From: Pieris napi
Lineage: Eukaryota > Arthropoda > Insecta > Lepidoptera > Pieridae
Direction: 5' to 3'
DNA: 64,000 nt
Assembly (NCBI RefSeq): GCF_905475465.1
Contig: NC_062234.1
Location: 11,369,001 to 11,433,000, forward strand
The notes under the pieces are model-generated. The model was not told where the DNA came from, did no database searches, and saw only the letters and a list, made by a program, of their open reading frames with translations. The translations under genes were made by a program, and so were the position numbers. This document shows, one piece after another, positions 46,682-58,303 of the stretch (its first letter is position 1; every line of letters starts with the position of its first letter).

Positions 46682-49003
46682 ATTTCAATGTTTAATATGA
46701 AATATTCTAGCCAACAGTGTAATGGACGACGAGACTAAATCTTCCCCCGAGGGCCGTTTTATTGGCTTGATTTATCGTTTTCTTAATAAATACGTCAGTG
46801 TTGCCCGATTGCTGAGGCTTTATTATTAATTGAAACGGATATTAATTGCGCGCCCTTACACATAAATTATTGCGAGTTCTTAACGTTAACTCCTATAGAA
46901 AATGGTTCGCAGAATTTTTAATATTCTTTACAAGTGGTCAAAGAAGCGAAATCAGTAATGTATGTTATTTTTTAATGGAATAATGATTGACTTACTTGAC
47001 TTATTCCTATGACCCCAAGTAGGGCAGAGAGTAGCTAGCGTAGATAATAGCCTGAACGGTCATGGATGGCTCTCTTAATTTCACTTCACGTGATTCTAGC
47101 TTCCTGCGCCTCTGCAATGGTGCTTCATTGCCTGGTCTATTTTGGACGTTCACGTTTTCTTTTGCCTTGAGGATTCCAGTCGAGGTCTTGTTTGTCAATG
47201 TGACTTGGATCCCTCTGGAGCGAATGGCCCACGGAATTCTACTTTTGGCGTTTTATATACCTATTGTTCAGATTTAATTTTGAACAACAAGCAACTGCTG
47301 ATACAGCTCACGTGTTTGTTCTAAATGTTAAGTGCTGAAGGTGCGCAATACACCAAGAGTTCGCTAAAATAATAACATGTATGTGTGAATGTAGTATTTA
47401 AGATTATGTCTTTGAACAATAAATCTGAATATTGCCGTCTTATTAATTTCTCGAATCCTCTCGAAGTGGTGAAGACTACTTCAAGCCCTTAATTATCGTG
47501 GTGAGCCTGCCCGACAGCTTTGTGAAATTCCCATCACCTTGAACCTTTGATCGTACCCGTAGGGCTCCGTCTGTTACCTTAGGTCTCTTGATGCAGGCAA
47601 CCCGTACTTATTTATATATTCACTATTTATGTGTTAGGTTAGGGTCTATACTATACAGATAGTCCTGACTTTTAATACATATAAATATCCACTGACACAC
47701 TTCAATGTCCACTAACTGTACACCTCATCAATTGGCACCTTAATTGTATAGCTCCCGTAGGTGATGATAAGAGATTCTCTCGGGCCAGCATCACGGTCTT
47801 TATTTTGGATCAGAAGATTTTGAAAGAAAGTTAACACTAGTCTAGCTCAAAATCTCAATAATATATAATGTTACCCCTTATAAAATTACACAGAAATTCC
47901 AAACAGCAAATAGACACTCAGTTTTGTCGCCCAGTCGCACAAATCCGTCGTATTCATAGAATGTGACCAGTTGTATTTTTATCTATTCAGGGTCCAATTG
48001 AGGCTCAAATTGCGCCATTCATCGTGCCCCTAATTGGACGGCGTCACGCCAGTACTGCCTTCGTTAATTCTTCCTTTTATTTATATCTAACAACTTTCCT
48101 GGTTTTAAAGGAATCAGACGAGAATTCATTCGACATACGATATATAAAATGTTTTTAAAGCAACGGAGTCTTTTATGCCGGTCACAGATTTTAACTATAT
48201 TCGATGTATATATTCAAGGATATAAATTGTTCTCTTAAAGTAAAAGTATATAGAGGGGCTACAACGTCGTTGTCAAGCCAAGAGCAGTGGTTTAGAGGCC
48301 ATAAAGTGCGACTTTCATCCTTGTGGCCGTACCTGAAAACCCTTAGACCCAAAAAATTGTCAATGTCTCTTCTGAGGCCAAGATTAGAGGTCAGAAGGTT
48401 GTGGTGACCCAATTCTTTTTCATCTGTTTTACTAGGCCTGTTACACGTCAATTTCCATTTAGAAATCCCGATTTCAATTTGACGTTTTTTATACGTAAGA
48501 GAAATGTTAATAGCGTACACAGAGATTTGATTCATTTTTTATATTTAGCAATACAGTGTATACACTGTTGTCAGTTTAATCTGTGTTAAATTTCAAGTTT
48601 TTTGTGCCACAGAACAATAGGAAATATGTAATTATTACCTATATGATAATTGTATATTGCTGAGCGTATTTTTTTATCTGTTACGTGTACACAGCATAAA
48701 CAATGCGTATTTATCTCAATAACCCTTAGCATAATACCGTCAAATGCAATGTACATAACATCTCATAGCTTATGTAAATAGGATATAATTGGTAGATAAT
48801 TGTAACAGATAACATAGGACAGCCTCATTTCTAATTAAGTAGGATTAATAGCTGCCTTTGACGCATTGCTCGCGCCTCAATTAAGATACCCACTTCAATA
48901 TATAAATTAATTAGCGAACTGATGTGACATCGGTCATTCACCTTTCATGTACTATTGTTTATTATGTTGATGTTTTGAATAGAAACGAATTCTAATAATA
49001 ATT

Positions 49004-49245
49004 CAGTGGCGCTACAATCCTATATCAATATTCATTCACATCATCTTGGCTTCAGATTGCATCCGATTCTTTGATCATTTTTATATCATAGACAAGTAGG
49101 TGATCAGCCTTCTGTCGTTGGTTTTTGGATTTGAGTCATGCCGGATTCTTCAGGATGTTTTCCTTAACCGAACGAGTGTTAGGAAGGAAGGCATTATTAG
49201 GAACGCACAGGAAGTCCTGGGATCACACGCTAAAGCCAACACCGC
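49004..49245 (-). mobile_element. old SINE copy
   Basis: It has the CAGTGGCGCTACAATCC border and the body (GACAAGTAGGTGATCAGCCT, CAGGATGTTTTCCTTAACCG). The tRNA-like head is strongly eroded, so promoter activity is unlikely. Confidence 0.6.
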
Positions 49246-50404
49246 CATAAAACGTTTAAGTAACAATAAAATATATTAATGACATTTACCATCTTAATAA
49301 CAATTTAGTTTTCCCAATTATTTTATTATAATAGATATATTTCTCATTCAATTTCCAGGAGCCATTGGCAGAACTTTAAGATGCGTTGTTTTTTTTTTTT
49401 TTGCTATTGCTACTAAATAAATATCAAGTATAGATTACAATAAAAAATATAAGGATAGATTGAAGGCCTAATCACTATGGTAAAAATATCTCTCTGCTTA
49501 GATATTTAAGCTGAAAAGTCCTAAAAAATATTCATTGTTCATACGAGAGTCGAAGGACAAGCAAAATAAATAACTGTTTGCCAATCGATATAATAAGTTA
49601 AAGCTTTAAGGCTTTTTATTTTATCCCACAAAGGTAAATAATGCTTTCTTCTTTACGTTCCAGTTACAAACTTGCAGACAACATGTAAATAGCTAGGATC
49701 AATCAGTGTTGAGGGCAATGCAGTGGAAAGCCAAGCAATTGTGTCATTATATCCAGTCGGGATCCGTCGGCGAATAAAATTATACGGAACCGTGGGAGCC
49801 GGCGAGTTTGTGCCTGCGCGTTTCCTTTGTTAAATACGGTACGGCTAATAAATATTAAGACACATTCGCGTTTTTTTTAAAAAGGCCCGTAAATTTCCTG
49901 ATAATTTGTTCATAAACATACTAATACTATCAAGTTGCGTTCGTATGTTTTGTCCATATACTTTGCAAATACGCGTGACAAAATATTCTTTAACTAATGG
50001 AGGCTAACGACCGAATAGAAACCTCAGTGTAACACTAAATTTATACTAGTTAGTTATTATTTTTGTTTAGTATTTTCTTATATACTAGCTTACTGTTCTT
50101 ACACAATTTTAATGCGTTATTTTCCACATGACCAATGAAATAGTTTTATGTTCGAAGAAATTTGAGAAAAATAAAAGAATTTCTGTTATCACATGAGTAT
50201 TTAAGTACGTTGCCGAAAAATCATAAATGGTTATAGTATGTATGGGTCTTTTTATAATGGTTTGAATAATTATTTGAAAATAAATTTTTAATGTATTATT
50301 TACGCTAACCAACAAAGAATACAATATACGGAACCTTGAAATTATAGTAACACCTCACTAGGCGTACACAATGCACTAAAAACTAATTATTTTGTATAAA
50401 TTTG

Positions 50405-50570
50405 AATTTCCACCCATTCCACCTCCACGACAGACACTTTATGTTACCAGCTGCCACTTCGAGTATTTCCAATCCGTTACCACTACCACTACCCTAGAGG
50501 CCGGCAGCGCACTTGCAAACCTCCTGGCGTTGCTGGCGTCCATGAGCGGCAGTAAACACTTAACTTTAAA
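50405..50570 (+). mobile_element. 3' stub of a Jockey-like LINE
   Basis: It ends GAGGCCGGCAGCGCACTTGC, then GGCGTCCATGAGCGGCAGTA and an A-rich tail, the same trailer as at 14370-14505. The protein-coding part before it is degenerate. Confidence 0.55.
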
Positions 50571-51544
50571 AAAATGTATTGCCTATTTTCGTCGCCTTTA
50601 GCACATTCTCCCTAATAAAGATAAAGATACTTTTATTTAAATGTTTGAGATGTGCTGTTTATTGTGTGTGTATTGATTATATAAATATAATAGAAATATA
50701 ACCAAATAATTGGTTCTTGTGTAATATAATTGATAAAAATGGTGGGATGGAAACAAATTCGCGATAATGACTTGAATACAAAATGCCGCCGCTCGCTGCT
50801 AAATTATCAATGAAAGGTATTAAATGATTTTTATGGAGGCCATATTTTATGTTGGATCTACTCGGGAATTCAACAATTTATTCTACTTAATTATGCTTTT
50901 ATAAGCGGGTTTAGAGAAAGGATAACTTTGTAAAAAATTGTTATATTTGTCAGCGATTACGATGTCAACGTATCAGTTTAGATATATATTAGTATGAACA
51001 TAAAGGCTCTGCTTTGAATGAGATAAAGAACATATATGTTGTTACGTATATATTTTTGTTTATAAGCAAGTATGTGGTCAGCTTTTTCTGTCTTCTAACT
51101 ATATTTCCGACAAAAACCCAGCATTGATAACCAATAACCCTGAATGCAATTGCTAAAAAAATTGTGTATCTAAAAACTAAACGGGTTACACATAAAACAA
51201 ATCACATATGTTATTATGATAATTGTAATATTTAAATGTATTTAATAAAAACTGTAGATTGGAAATAATACTGTTTATCTTTACCACAACTGTAGTATAA
51301 TAATAAAATAAAGCAAAAGTTTCGTCCCGGAGCAAGACTATCCGTAATGCTGGCGAAAGCACCAGCTCTGGGTTTATTGGCACTCTACCACGCGCCAACT
51401 TAAATCTTAGATTAGTGCGTTTAGCGGAATGGATTGCACCACACGGGGTCTCAACTCCAATGTGAAAATCAAAAGATTTGTTATTATTAACGTCAAACCC
51501 CGTGAAATTCTATTGTGATAACGTATTCACCAAATAACATAAAA

Positions 51545-51711
51545 AATCGCCCAACAGCGTTGAAATCAGTCGTGAAGCAGTCATTTTATGATTTGGCATT
51601 CTGAAAAGGTGGGAGCTTGTAGTTCATTGTTTATTGCTGATTTGAGAGCGACCGCCGATGCGAAAACCGCTGTGTGAGTTCGAAAAGTGAGTTACAGAAT
51701 CGCAGGGCTGG
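51545..51711. mobile_element. MITE family B, copy 3
   Basis: The right arm (GTGAGTTCGAAAAGTGAGTT, then ACAGAATCGCAGGGCTGG) matches copy 1 and the AATCAGTCGTGAAGCAGTCA core is kept. The core lies at the left border, so the copy is rearranged or lacks its left arm. Confidence 0.6.
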
Positions 51712-53370
51712 TATCAAAATTTTAAAATATTCAAATGTTTTGTAAAGGTAGTCGCGGTTTTCATTGTAATTGCTCATAAAAGTTACCACGTTAAGGGTAA
51801 AATTCTTTAGTAGGGTAAATTGTAAGCGTCAGCCTCTCAGATTGGTCCCGGTGGATCGGTGCTGGCCCTCACTGGGCGCGGACGTGTGGTTCGATAGAAA
51901 TTAGCATGAATAATGTATGCGCGCGCGCTCAGCGCCGAACCCTTCTGGAATTACTGGTTAGGGAGTCGGTGAGGTATGGATGCGCTATTATTTGTATTAT
52001 ATTCCTTACTATAACCATATCTGTAGCAGGTTTTCTAAAGTAAAGTTGAATAATTGAGAGGATAGGATTTTGTACTAGAAACCGGTGATATTTCGTTGAA
52101 TTTATTCGTACAATGATGACAATTGACATTGCTTTATTGTGTCAAAATAATCATTCTTTTATGTATACGTTGCAACTCTAATTTGTAATAAAATTATATT
52201 CCGGTTTAATTATTAACATTAATAATTATTATAAAGGCTAGAATTTAAGATGAAAGATGAACGAAACGAGGAACACCATGGACTGAGGAACACAGAGGAC
52301 TAAAAGGTAAACGCCGCAAAGAAAGACCCCAAACGCGAAAGACACATATCTAAAACAGCTGGCCCATACTGGTTCCAGGTGTCTTGTGTGCACCTGGAAA
52401 ATTGTTTGAAAGGGGTTTCTACTAAACCTACTACCTATAATATTTATTATGGTTTTGCATAAATCATAATATTTAATAAATATAGGAAATTAAAGCCTTT
52501 TATATTTCTTTATTTTATTAAGATACGTGTTCTTTGATCATCTCAATGGTTAAAGATTAAAAAATTTTGTTTATTGTATGATAGTTTGATGATAGTAGAT
52601 ATCCCATTATGAGCTTATTATAGAATCGATTACCAAAAAACCTTATAAAATATTTATTGCAAAAAATAAATATGCCATCTCCAAACATCCTAAGTGAACG
52701 TAGCACGTAGTGAAACGCCCGAAGCAAACACTTAATTCCGTTATCATGTGGGTCTCGAAACTGTTTTCCCCCAGTTTTTTTGGTCGAATTCATTATTTTT
52801 ACACTGAAGCACCTCTTGACACGGCCGCCTGATATGCATTTTATGGCAGGGTTACTGCTTACTGATAGGGACTGACGCCTATATTTCAGTTTGGTTCTTG
52901 TGTACGATAAATAACACTTAGTGAGTTTAGGCTTACAAAAAGTATAGTATATAGGGCCCGACATACGTTGTCCTAAATTGTTTAAATATAAAAAATACGT
53001 TGTTTAAATATAAAAAATCATGTAATTGTAAATCTAATTCCAAAATAACATTTATGAGTTTAATTACAAACACAAGCACAGAAGATTTATAATTAAAAAC
53101 ATATTAACCGATATTGATTAGGCTTGGACAGTAAAGTTGGAATATTATTATGTTTATTCTGAATCATTATTTCAGTTTCCTGACATTCTCGATAGATTAG
53201 TGGACAAACGATTAACGAAATCTAACATAGGTGCTTGGATACACGTTTTTGATGTTGGTTAAAATTAGACATAAATTTCTATTAATATTGCTTTTATATT
53301 CGGGCTTTTTCCAGTTAGCTATTTATTTATTTCTAAACAAGGCCTCACAAAAGAAAAAAATAAACAAGTT

Positions 53371-53665
53371 AGTCAAATCGCGACGGTTATCAAAGGTTTT
53401 TTTAAAAAGGAAAACTTTATTAAGTAAATTACACTTAATATTCTTAACTTATAGTCGATACGAGACTCTTATTCTAAGTTGGTCGATGTTAGACCCTATC
53501 ACTATGGTGGTCGATATTAGACTACCTTTAATATAATTATAATCTTACAGCTAAAACCCCTTACATGATAACTTTGATTCGTGGAACACAATGGAATCAT
53601 AAGACTAAGCATTGATTGCATTAACGCTTACGGTGCTATTTGGGTATCTGTGTGACATTGTAACT
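53371..53665 (-). repeat. 3' LTR of the errantivirus (295 bp)
   Basis: Identical base for base to 62388-62682. In sense it starts AGTTACAATGTCACACAG and ends in GCGATTTGACT. It contains AATAAA (minus strand, 53416-53421) as a polyadenylation signal and three spaced ATCGAC motifs in its middle, possible regulatory repeats. The last about 20 codons of env lie in it. Confidence 0.95.
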
Positions 53666-55233
53666 TTTCCCTCCTTAAGCTCGAAATCATCTGAAGAACA
53701 ATTTTTCGGAGGATGGTTTCGGCCTTGAAATATTATACATGTTTTTATCTTTTTGTATGCCAGAAAGGATATAAGACTTAAAATTAAAATTACATATAGA
53801 ATTATTGTCCCTAAACTGACACTATTGGTTTTCACTACACTATCACTTTGATTTTCACTGTTTTGTAGGGCGTATGATAATACTTTTAAATTGGTTAAAT
53901 CAACCCCATTCAGCTTAACAGGATTAATGTTGCTCTGGATACTGATCTTCAAATTTTCAGGTAAATTTACTAGCGGCAGCTTTTGAGATATAAGCTTCTC
54001 ACCGTTACTGCTATGTATTCTTAAATTGTGATTTGCAATGTTATATTGGCATTTATCTTCTATGGTTAATAAGTAAGTATTTATGAGAGTGTAATGTAAA
54101 ATTTCATTATCACAGGTTCTAACCAGATCAACAGGTGATTTAGAGTAGATTATCCATCGATTAATCTGTAAAAGTTCCACTTTAATTTCTTCGAATTCTA
54201 TTGGAATTTGTTTGCAAGAGACGTTGTGAGAATATTTCATCAGGTCCAGGATACAAGTGTCTTCAACAGGTACCATGGTCTGCAGCTCATCACAGAGGTA
54301 TATTTCTTCTTCTATATTCTTACATGGTGTCGACAGCGATTTCGCTTTCAACCCCTTCGCAATAAGGTAAGGATACTTGGGTAATATTATTAAGGTAAGG
54401 TTTGTTTCAGGTTGGGTGATAGGTAAGGGTACAATTTTATAATAAAAATAAGTTTCTTTCTTAACTAAGGGTATTTCTAATACTAAAGTAATAACATTGT
54501 TCTTAAAATACGATTTCAATGTCATGGACTGTTCAATTCTTACAATATTTTCAGGAATTACTTTAAATATCAGCTTATCTGTTTTCTCTATGATTCTAAG
54601 TACATTAATGAGTTCATTAGTATTAATTATAGATTGATGTAATACGCCCATTCTACTGAATGCTAAAATGTTTTCAATCTCGGTCAATTTTGTGTAAATT
54701 ATTTGAAAATTATGTAAGAAGGAATTATAGATATGTGTTATTTGGTTAACATGTGAAATAATTGAAATGTCTTTAATATTTTTATTAATTTTATTAATTG
54801 CATCACTTAATTGTTCGAGATTGTTTGTAATATTTATAGTAGAGTTTGCAACAAGTCTTATCATTTCGGATATAACAGTAGTTTTCTTTTCCAGAGAATG
54901 TTCACGAGATTTTACATTTTTTATTAAGTTGTCATATTTAATAGCATCATCGTAATCCAAATTTCCTGTTATCATTTTAACTAGAGATCCCAAAGGATTA
55001 ATGAGTCCTCTTTTCTGTCTGTTAATTGGTACAATTTCTGAATATTTGTTTAATGTGATATTTAACATATAATTAACTTGAAGCTTAACATCATGGAAGT
55101 ATATTAACGAAGGGCTACTGGTATTTAACTGTAATTCTACTATTCTATTTAGTTCTATATACCTATGCATATTAAATTCTAATTCTTCCTTAATAAGTTT
55201 AATATCTAATGTCTTAATTACTATCCACTTATC
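53605..55233 (-). CDS. env: errantivirus env, 5'-truncated
   Basis: Envelope fusion protein, membrane-bound. 521 codons remain from an internal Met at 55170, and the frame is open for 21 more codons up to the LINE tail. Visible features: a furin-type RQKR site at residues 51-54 followed by a hydrophobic Gly-containing stretch, several N-glycosylation sequons, a C-terminal membrane segment at about 453-470, and a short basic cytosolic tail. The signal peptide and most of the first subunit, which should precede the furin site, are missing; the LINE sits exactly there. The stop lies inside the 3' LTR and the polypurine tract is read as codons. The layout fits errantivirus env related to baculovirus F. 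As it stands the product would lack an export signal. Confidence 0.85.
   Translation of the reverse strand, partial: DKWIVIKTLDIKLIKEELEFNMHRYIELNRIVELQLNTSSPSLIYFHDVKLQVNYMLNITLNKYSEIVPINRQKRGLINPLGSLVKMITGNLDYDDAIKYDNLIKNVKSREHSLEKKTTVISEMIRLVANSTINITNNLEQLSDAINKINKNIKDISIISHVNQITHIYNSFLHNFQIIYTKLTEIENILAFSRMGVLHQSIINTNELINVLRIIEKTDKLIFKVIPENIVRIEQSMTLKSYFKNNVITLVLEIPLVKKETYFYYKIVPLPITQPETNLTLIILPKYPYLIAKGLKAKSLSTPCKNIEEEIYLCDELQTMVPVEDTCILDLMKYSHNVSCKQIPIEFEEIKVELLQINRWIIYSKSPVDLVRTCDNEILHYTLINTYLLTIEDKCQYNIANHNLRIHSSNGEKLISQKLPLVNLPENLKISIQSNINPVKLNGVDLTNLKVLSYALQNSENQSDSVVKTNSVSLGTIILYVILILSLISFLAYKKIKTCIIFQGRNHPPKNCSSDDFELKEGKVTMSHRYPNSTVSVNAINA
53666..53677 (-). promoter_or_regulatory. 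polypurine tract
   Basis: AAGGAGGGAAA in sense, directly before the AGTTAC start of the 3' LTR. It is the usual primer for plus-strand synthesis and here also codes for env residues. Confidence 0.8.
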
Positions 55234-55235
55234 AT

Positions 55236-55267
<32 letters not shown>

Positions 55268-58200
55268 TAACAGCACAATGGCCAAACTTAGACTAAAAAA
55301 CAATAAACAATACAATAAAATACAATTAAGATTTACAACACAGGGTAGCATTACCCCCTTATCCCCTCCAGGTACACTCTGAAAGCACAGTATACCACCC
55401 CCATAAGCTTCCCAAACAGGTCGCTCTCCGGTGAAGAGTCGAGAAACCCATTAAGCAGTGAGAGTAGCCGGGGAATGGGCGCTTGTTGTCGCTGGACAGT
55501 GCGAGCCGAACGCACAGCGAAAAGGTTATGTTTCCGGCAGCGGCAATATTTGTCCGGGACGTATAGCCTCATGATCTCTTCCAGCAAGTATGCGCTTTCC
55601 GTTTCATTCTTTATTACACTCAAACCAAACCTGACCACCGAAAAATCCCTACGAAGCTCTAATGAATTATACCCTAACACCCCCATCAAGAACTTTGTAG
55701 GGTAGAGGTAAGGAAAGAAATTGTATCTTCTTTTATATAGATTTCTCAGGAACTTCTTTTGAACTCGTTCAATCATATCCCCATAATACCTTTCATAAGG
55801 GGACCATATGACGCAGCTGGTTTCGAGAATTGGCCTTACTAATGATGAATATAGCACCCTAGTGGCAGTGTCCGTCAGACCAACCGAATTTCGCAGGACA
55901 AACCCTAATCTCCTAAAAGCAGCATCCGTAATCGTCCGAATATGCTCCGCAAATGAAAGATCGGGCACGAAAAGGACACCCAAGTCGCGGACTCTGTCTA
56001 CGCGCCTAATAACTTTCGATCCTATGCCATAGTCGCAGAGTATTTTATTCGGAGAGGCACTAAAGGTCATCACTTCACATTTGTCATAGTTGAATTGGAG
56101 TTTATTTAATTCACTCCAATGCAGCAGTTCATCCAAATCAAGTTGCATACACAGACGATCATTGTCAGTCTCAATTATTTTAAAGACCTTAACGTCGTCA
56201 GCAAATAATAGTATTTTGGAATATTTGATAACGCTTGGAAGGTCGTTTATCATTATTAAAAATAGCAACGGTCCCAGGTTTGAACCCTGGCTAATACCAG
56301 AAATTGTCGGATAAGGCTGCGAGATATATTGTCCATATTTAACATATTGGTTACGATTTGATAGGTAACTAGAAAAAAACTTAAGCAGAACAGGTCCACA
56401 CCCAATTGCGGCCAGCTTTTGGAGAAGAATGTCGTTGTCTACTCGATCAAACGCTTTGTGGAAATCCAAATACACTACATCCACCTGACACCGCTTATCA
56501 ATTTCACGCGATACTATGTCAGCCAAAGTCAATAGATTAGTATTAACTGATCTGCGTGGAAGAAAGGCGTGCTGGCAAGGAGTGATGTGGGGAATGCATT
56601 TAGGCAACATTAATGAGTGTAAGGACATTTCAAACACCTTCGCCAGCGTACACAGAATCGCGATAGGCCTGTAGTTTTCAGCTCTGCTTCTACAATCAGC
56701 TTTAGGAACTGGGGTCACGCGGGATGTCTTCCATAACGTTGGGTAGACCCCTGAATATAAAATAATATTGAAAATATGCGATATAGGCAATATTAAATAT
56801 TCTGCCAGTCCTTTAATTATATAAGCCGGAATCATATCTGGACCCGGAGGTGTATTAGATTTTAGTTTATTTACACTACGCATAATAATTTCTGTTTCGA
56901 AATTTTTGATATCAAAATGATTAGAGTATGCTTTTGGATTATGATTGGCAGTTTCTGGAATTAGTTTCGGGTGATCTGCCAGAAATACCGATTTAAAGTG
57001 ACTAGCAAATGCCTCTGCCGCGTCACAACCATAATATTCAACATCATTATAAGAAATTGCAGACTCTTTAGCTTTTGGGTTTCTAAGAGAACGAATATAT
57101 TGCCAAAATTGCGTAGGTTTATTAACCAAATTTAATGAGATGGTATGTAAATAGTTAATGTTAGCTTTGCGAATGTCGTTCTTAATGATTGACCTAAGAC
57201 GTTTAAATTCTAAACACGCGTTATTATCATTAAGAAATTTCCACTGCCAATGGAGCTGCGCTTTAGTTCTTAATTTAGCGATGATTTCATTATTAAAATA
57301 TACAGGGTAGACCCTTTGTTTAGTTAACTTTCGAATTTTTCTAGGAAAACATTGATCAAAAGAGCTATATAGAATGCTATTAAAATATTCCACCGCTTCG
57401 TCGACATCATCAATAGCAAGTAATTCTCTCCAGTCTACGTCCTCAAGAATATAAAATAATGACAAAAAATTTCCTTTATTAAAGTTCCATTCATTTACGT
57501 TAGTAATATTCGATGGTTCACGGGTTTGCGCAGGCTGGTAAAAATTGTAATTAAGAGTTACTTTTAAGGGTGGATGATGAGCGTCAATTCGGGATAACTC
57601 ATCACCTGAATCTACCGCTACCACATTCACACTGCTGTAACTCGACTCTTCACCGGTAAGGACTGCATCTAATACCCTGCCGTTCTTATTCAATATTTTA
57701 TTGAACTGAGTTAAGCCCATTTCAGCAAGGAAACAGTTAAAATTCATTATACAACTTTCACTACAGCTATAAAAATTGAAATCTCCTAATATTAAAATCT
57801 TATTGCTATTACTAACTACCTTTACAATATTACTTACATGATCAAACCAGTTTATATACAATTTTTCAGAAGTTGAAGGTGGTAAATAGACAACACAAAC
57901 GTATACGTACTGGCCCATAAAATTAAACCTAGCCCAAATATCTTCAACATCGCTGCTTTCATATTCAGGTAAACGCGTCAAATGTAAGGGTGATTTTGAC
58001 AAAAGCATAACACCTCCTCCACGACGCCCACGGTCTCTGCGAATAACAGACCAGTCGCCATCAATGACTTCGGCGTCACATACAGATCCATCCAGATTTG
58101 TTTCTGTTATAGCGACCAATTGAACACCGATAAGCGTTATTAGGTTCGTTCTGAATGTTAGTAATTTTGTTTTAAGGCCTCTCACGTTCTGATAATAGGC

Positions 58201-58303
58201 AACCAGACTTGATTTTTCATTCTTATTATATAGTGTGTTTATTAAGGGATCATACGTAATCATAGCGGTTCCTTCTCTAAGAGGGAGAACGCCTGGATTC
58301 TTC
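55234..58303 (-). mobile_element. LINE (Jockey/CR1 group) inserted in the errantivirus
   Basis: About 3.0 kb, same orientation as the host element, with a (TAAA)n tail at 55234-55267. It contains one long ORF (endonuclease plus reverse transcriptase). ORF1 is absent, so the copy is 5' truncated; its 5' border lies between 58263 and about 58304. I could not find a target duplication, and the errantivirus sequence that should join pol and env is missing, which suggests the insertion deleted part of its target. Confidence 0.8.
55351..58263 (-). CDS. LINE ORF2: AP endonuclease-reverse transcriptase
   Basis: 970 codons from the first ATG (the frame is open to 58350, but the extra part is partly errantivirus sequence). 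Domain order is N-terminal exonuclease-endonuclease-phosphatase fold (YYQNVRG, then ITETN, then ILGDFN), then reverse transcriptase (GPDMIPAYIIK, RPIAIL, VVYLDFHKAFDRV with the motif A Asp, GISQGSNLGPLLF, LLFADDVKVF with the catalytic FADD), then a Cys/His-containing tail (CRCRKH). The last endonuclease motif reads DAHHPPL where SDH is normal, so nicking activity may be altered. No frameshift or stop breaks the frame, so the copy is young. It belongs to the Jockey/CR1 superfamily, exact clade unsure. This is the only reverse transcriptase within the LTR element. Confidence 0.88.
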   Translation of the reverse strand: MITYDPLINTLYNKNEKSSLVAYYQNVRGLKTKLLTFRTNLITLIGVQLVAITETNLDGSVCDAEVIDGDWSVIRRDRGRRGGGVMLLSKSPLHLTRLPEYESSDVEDIWARFNFMGQYVYVCVVYLPPSTSEKLYINWFDHVSNIVKVVSNSNKILILGDFNFYSCSESCIMNFNCFLAEMGLTQFNKILNKNGRVLDAVLTGEESSYSSVNVVAVDSGDELSRIDAHHPPLKVTLNYNFYQPAQTREPSNITNVNEWNFNKGNFLSLFYILEDVDWRELLAIDDVDEAVEYFNSILYSSFDQCFPRKIRKLTKQRVYPVYFNNEIIAKLRTKAQLHWQWKFLNDNNACLEFKRLRSIIKNDIRKANINYLHTISLNLVNKPTQFWQYIRSLRNPKAKESAISYNDVEYYGCDAAEAFASHFKSVFLADHPKLIPETANHNPKAYSNHFDIKNFETEIIMRSVNKLKSNTPPGPDMIPAYIIKGLAEYLILPISHIFNIILYSGVYPTLWKTSRVTPVPKADCRSRAENYRPIAILCTLAKVFEMSLHSLMLPKCIPHITPCQHAFLPRRSVNTNLLTLADIVSREIDKRCQVDVVYLDFHKAFDRVDNDILLQKLAAIGCGPVLLKFFSSYLSNRNQYVKYGQYISQPYPTISGISQGSNLGPLLFLIMINDLPSVIKYSKILLFADDVKVFKIIETDNDRLCMQLDLDELLHWSELNKLQFNYDKCEVMTFSASPNKILCDYGIGSKVIRRVDRVRDLGVLFVPDLSFAEHIRTITDAAFRRLGFVLRNSVGLTDTATRVLYSSLVRPILETSCVIWSPYERYYGDMIERVQKKFLRNLYKRRYNFFPYLYPTKFLMGVLGYNSLELRRDFSVVRFGLSVIKNETESAYLLEEIMRLYVPDKYCRCRKHNLFAVRSARTVQRQQAPIPRLLSLLNGFLDSSPESDLFGKLMGVVYCAFRVYLEGIRG

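Larger units (their letters stand above)
32153..53370. other. 21-kb gene-poor, transposon-rich interval
   Basis: No host gene can be assigned with confidence. The interval is a patchwork of miniature inverted-repeat elements, SINEs and LINE tails (listed separately) in AT-rich DNA. Weak orphan-exon candidates at 37163-37354, 39307-39489 and 43579-43794 are listed. Long stretches, for example 44300-46400, 47300-48990, 50600-51540 and 51720-53360, hold nothing I can name. Confidence 0.55.

Noticed and set aside
52557..52964. 135-codon minus-strand ORF
   Set aside because: The longest frame in the region, but the translation has no recognisable domain or protein-like composition and no promoter or splice context. 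Chance is more likely.
53231..53536. 101-codon plus-strand ORF
   Set aside because: Half of it is antisense errantivirus LTR, and the Lys/Leu-rich translation reflects AT-rich DNA.
55234..58303. Target-site duplication around the nested LINE
   Set aside because: The GATAAGTGGATAG flank after the tail has no match before the 5' end.
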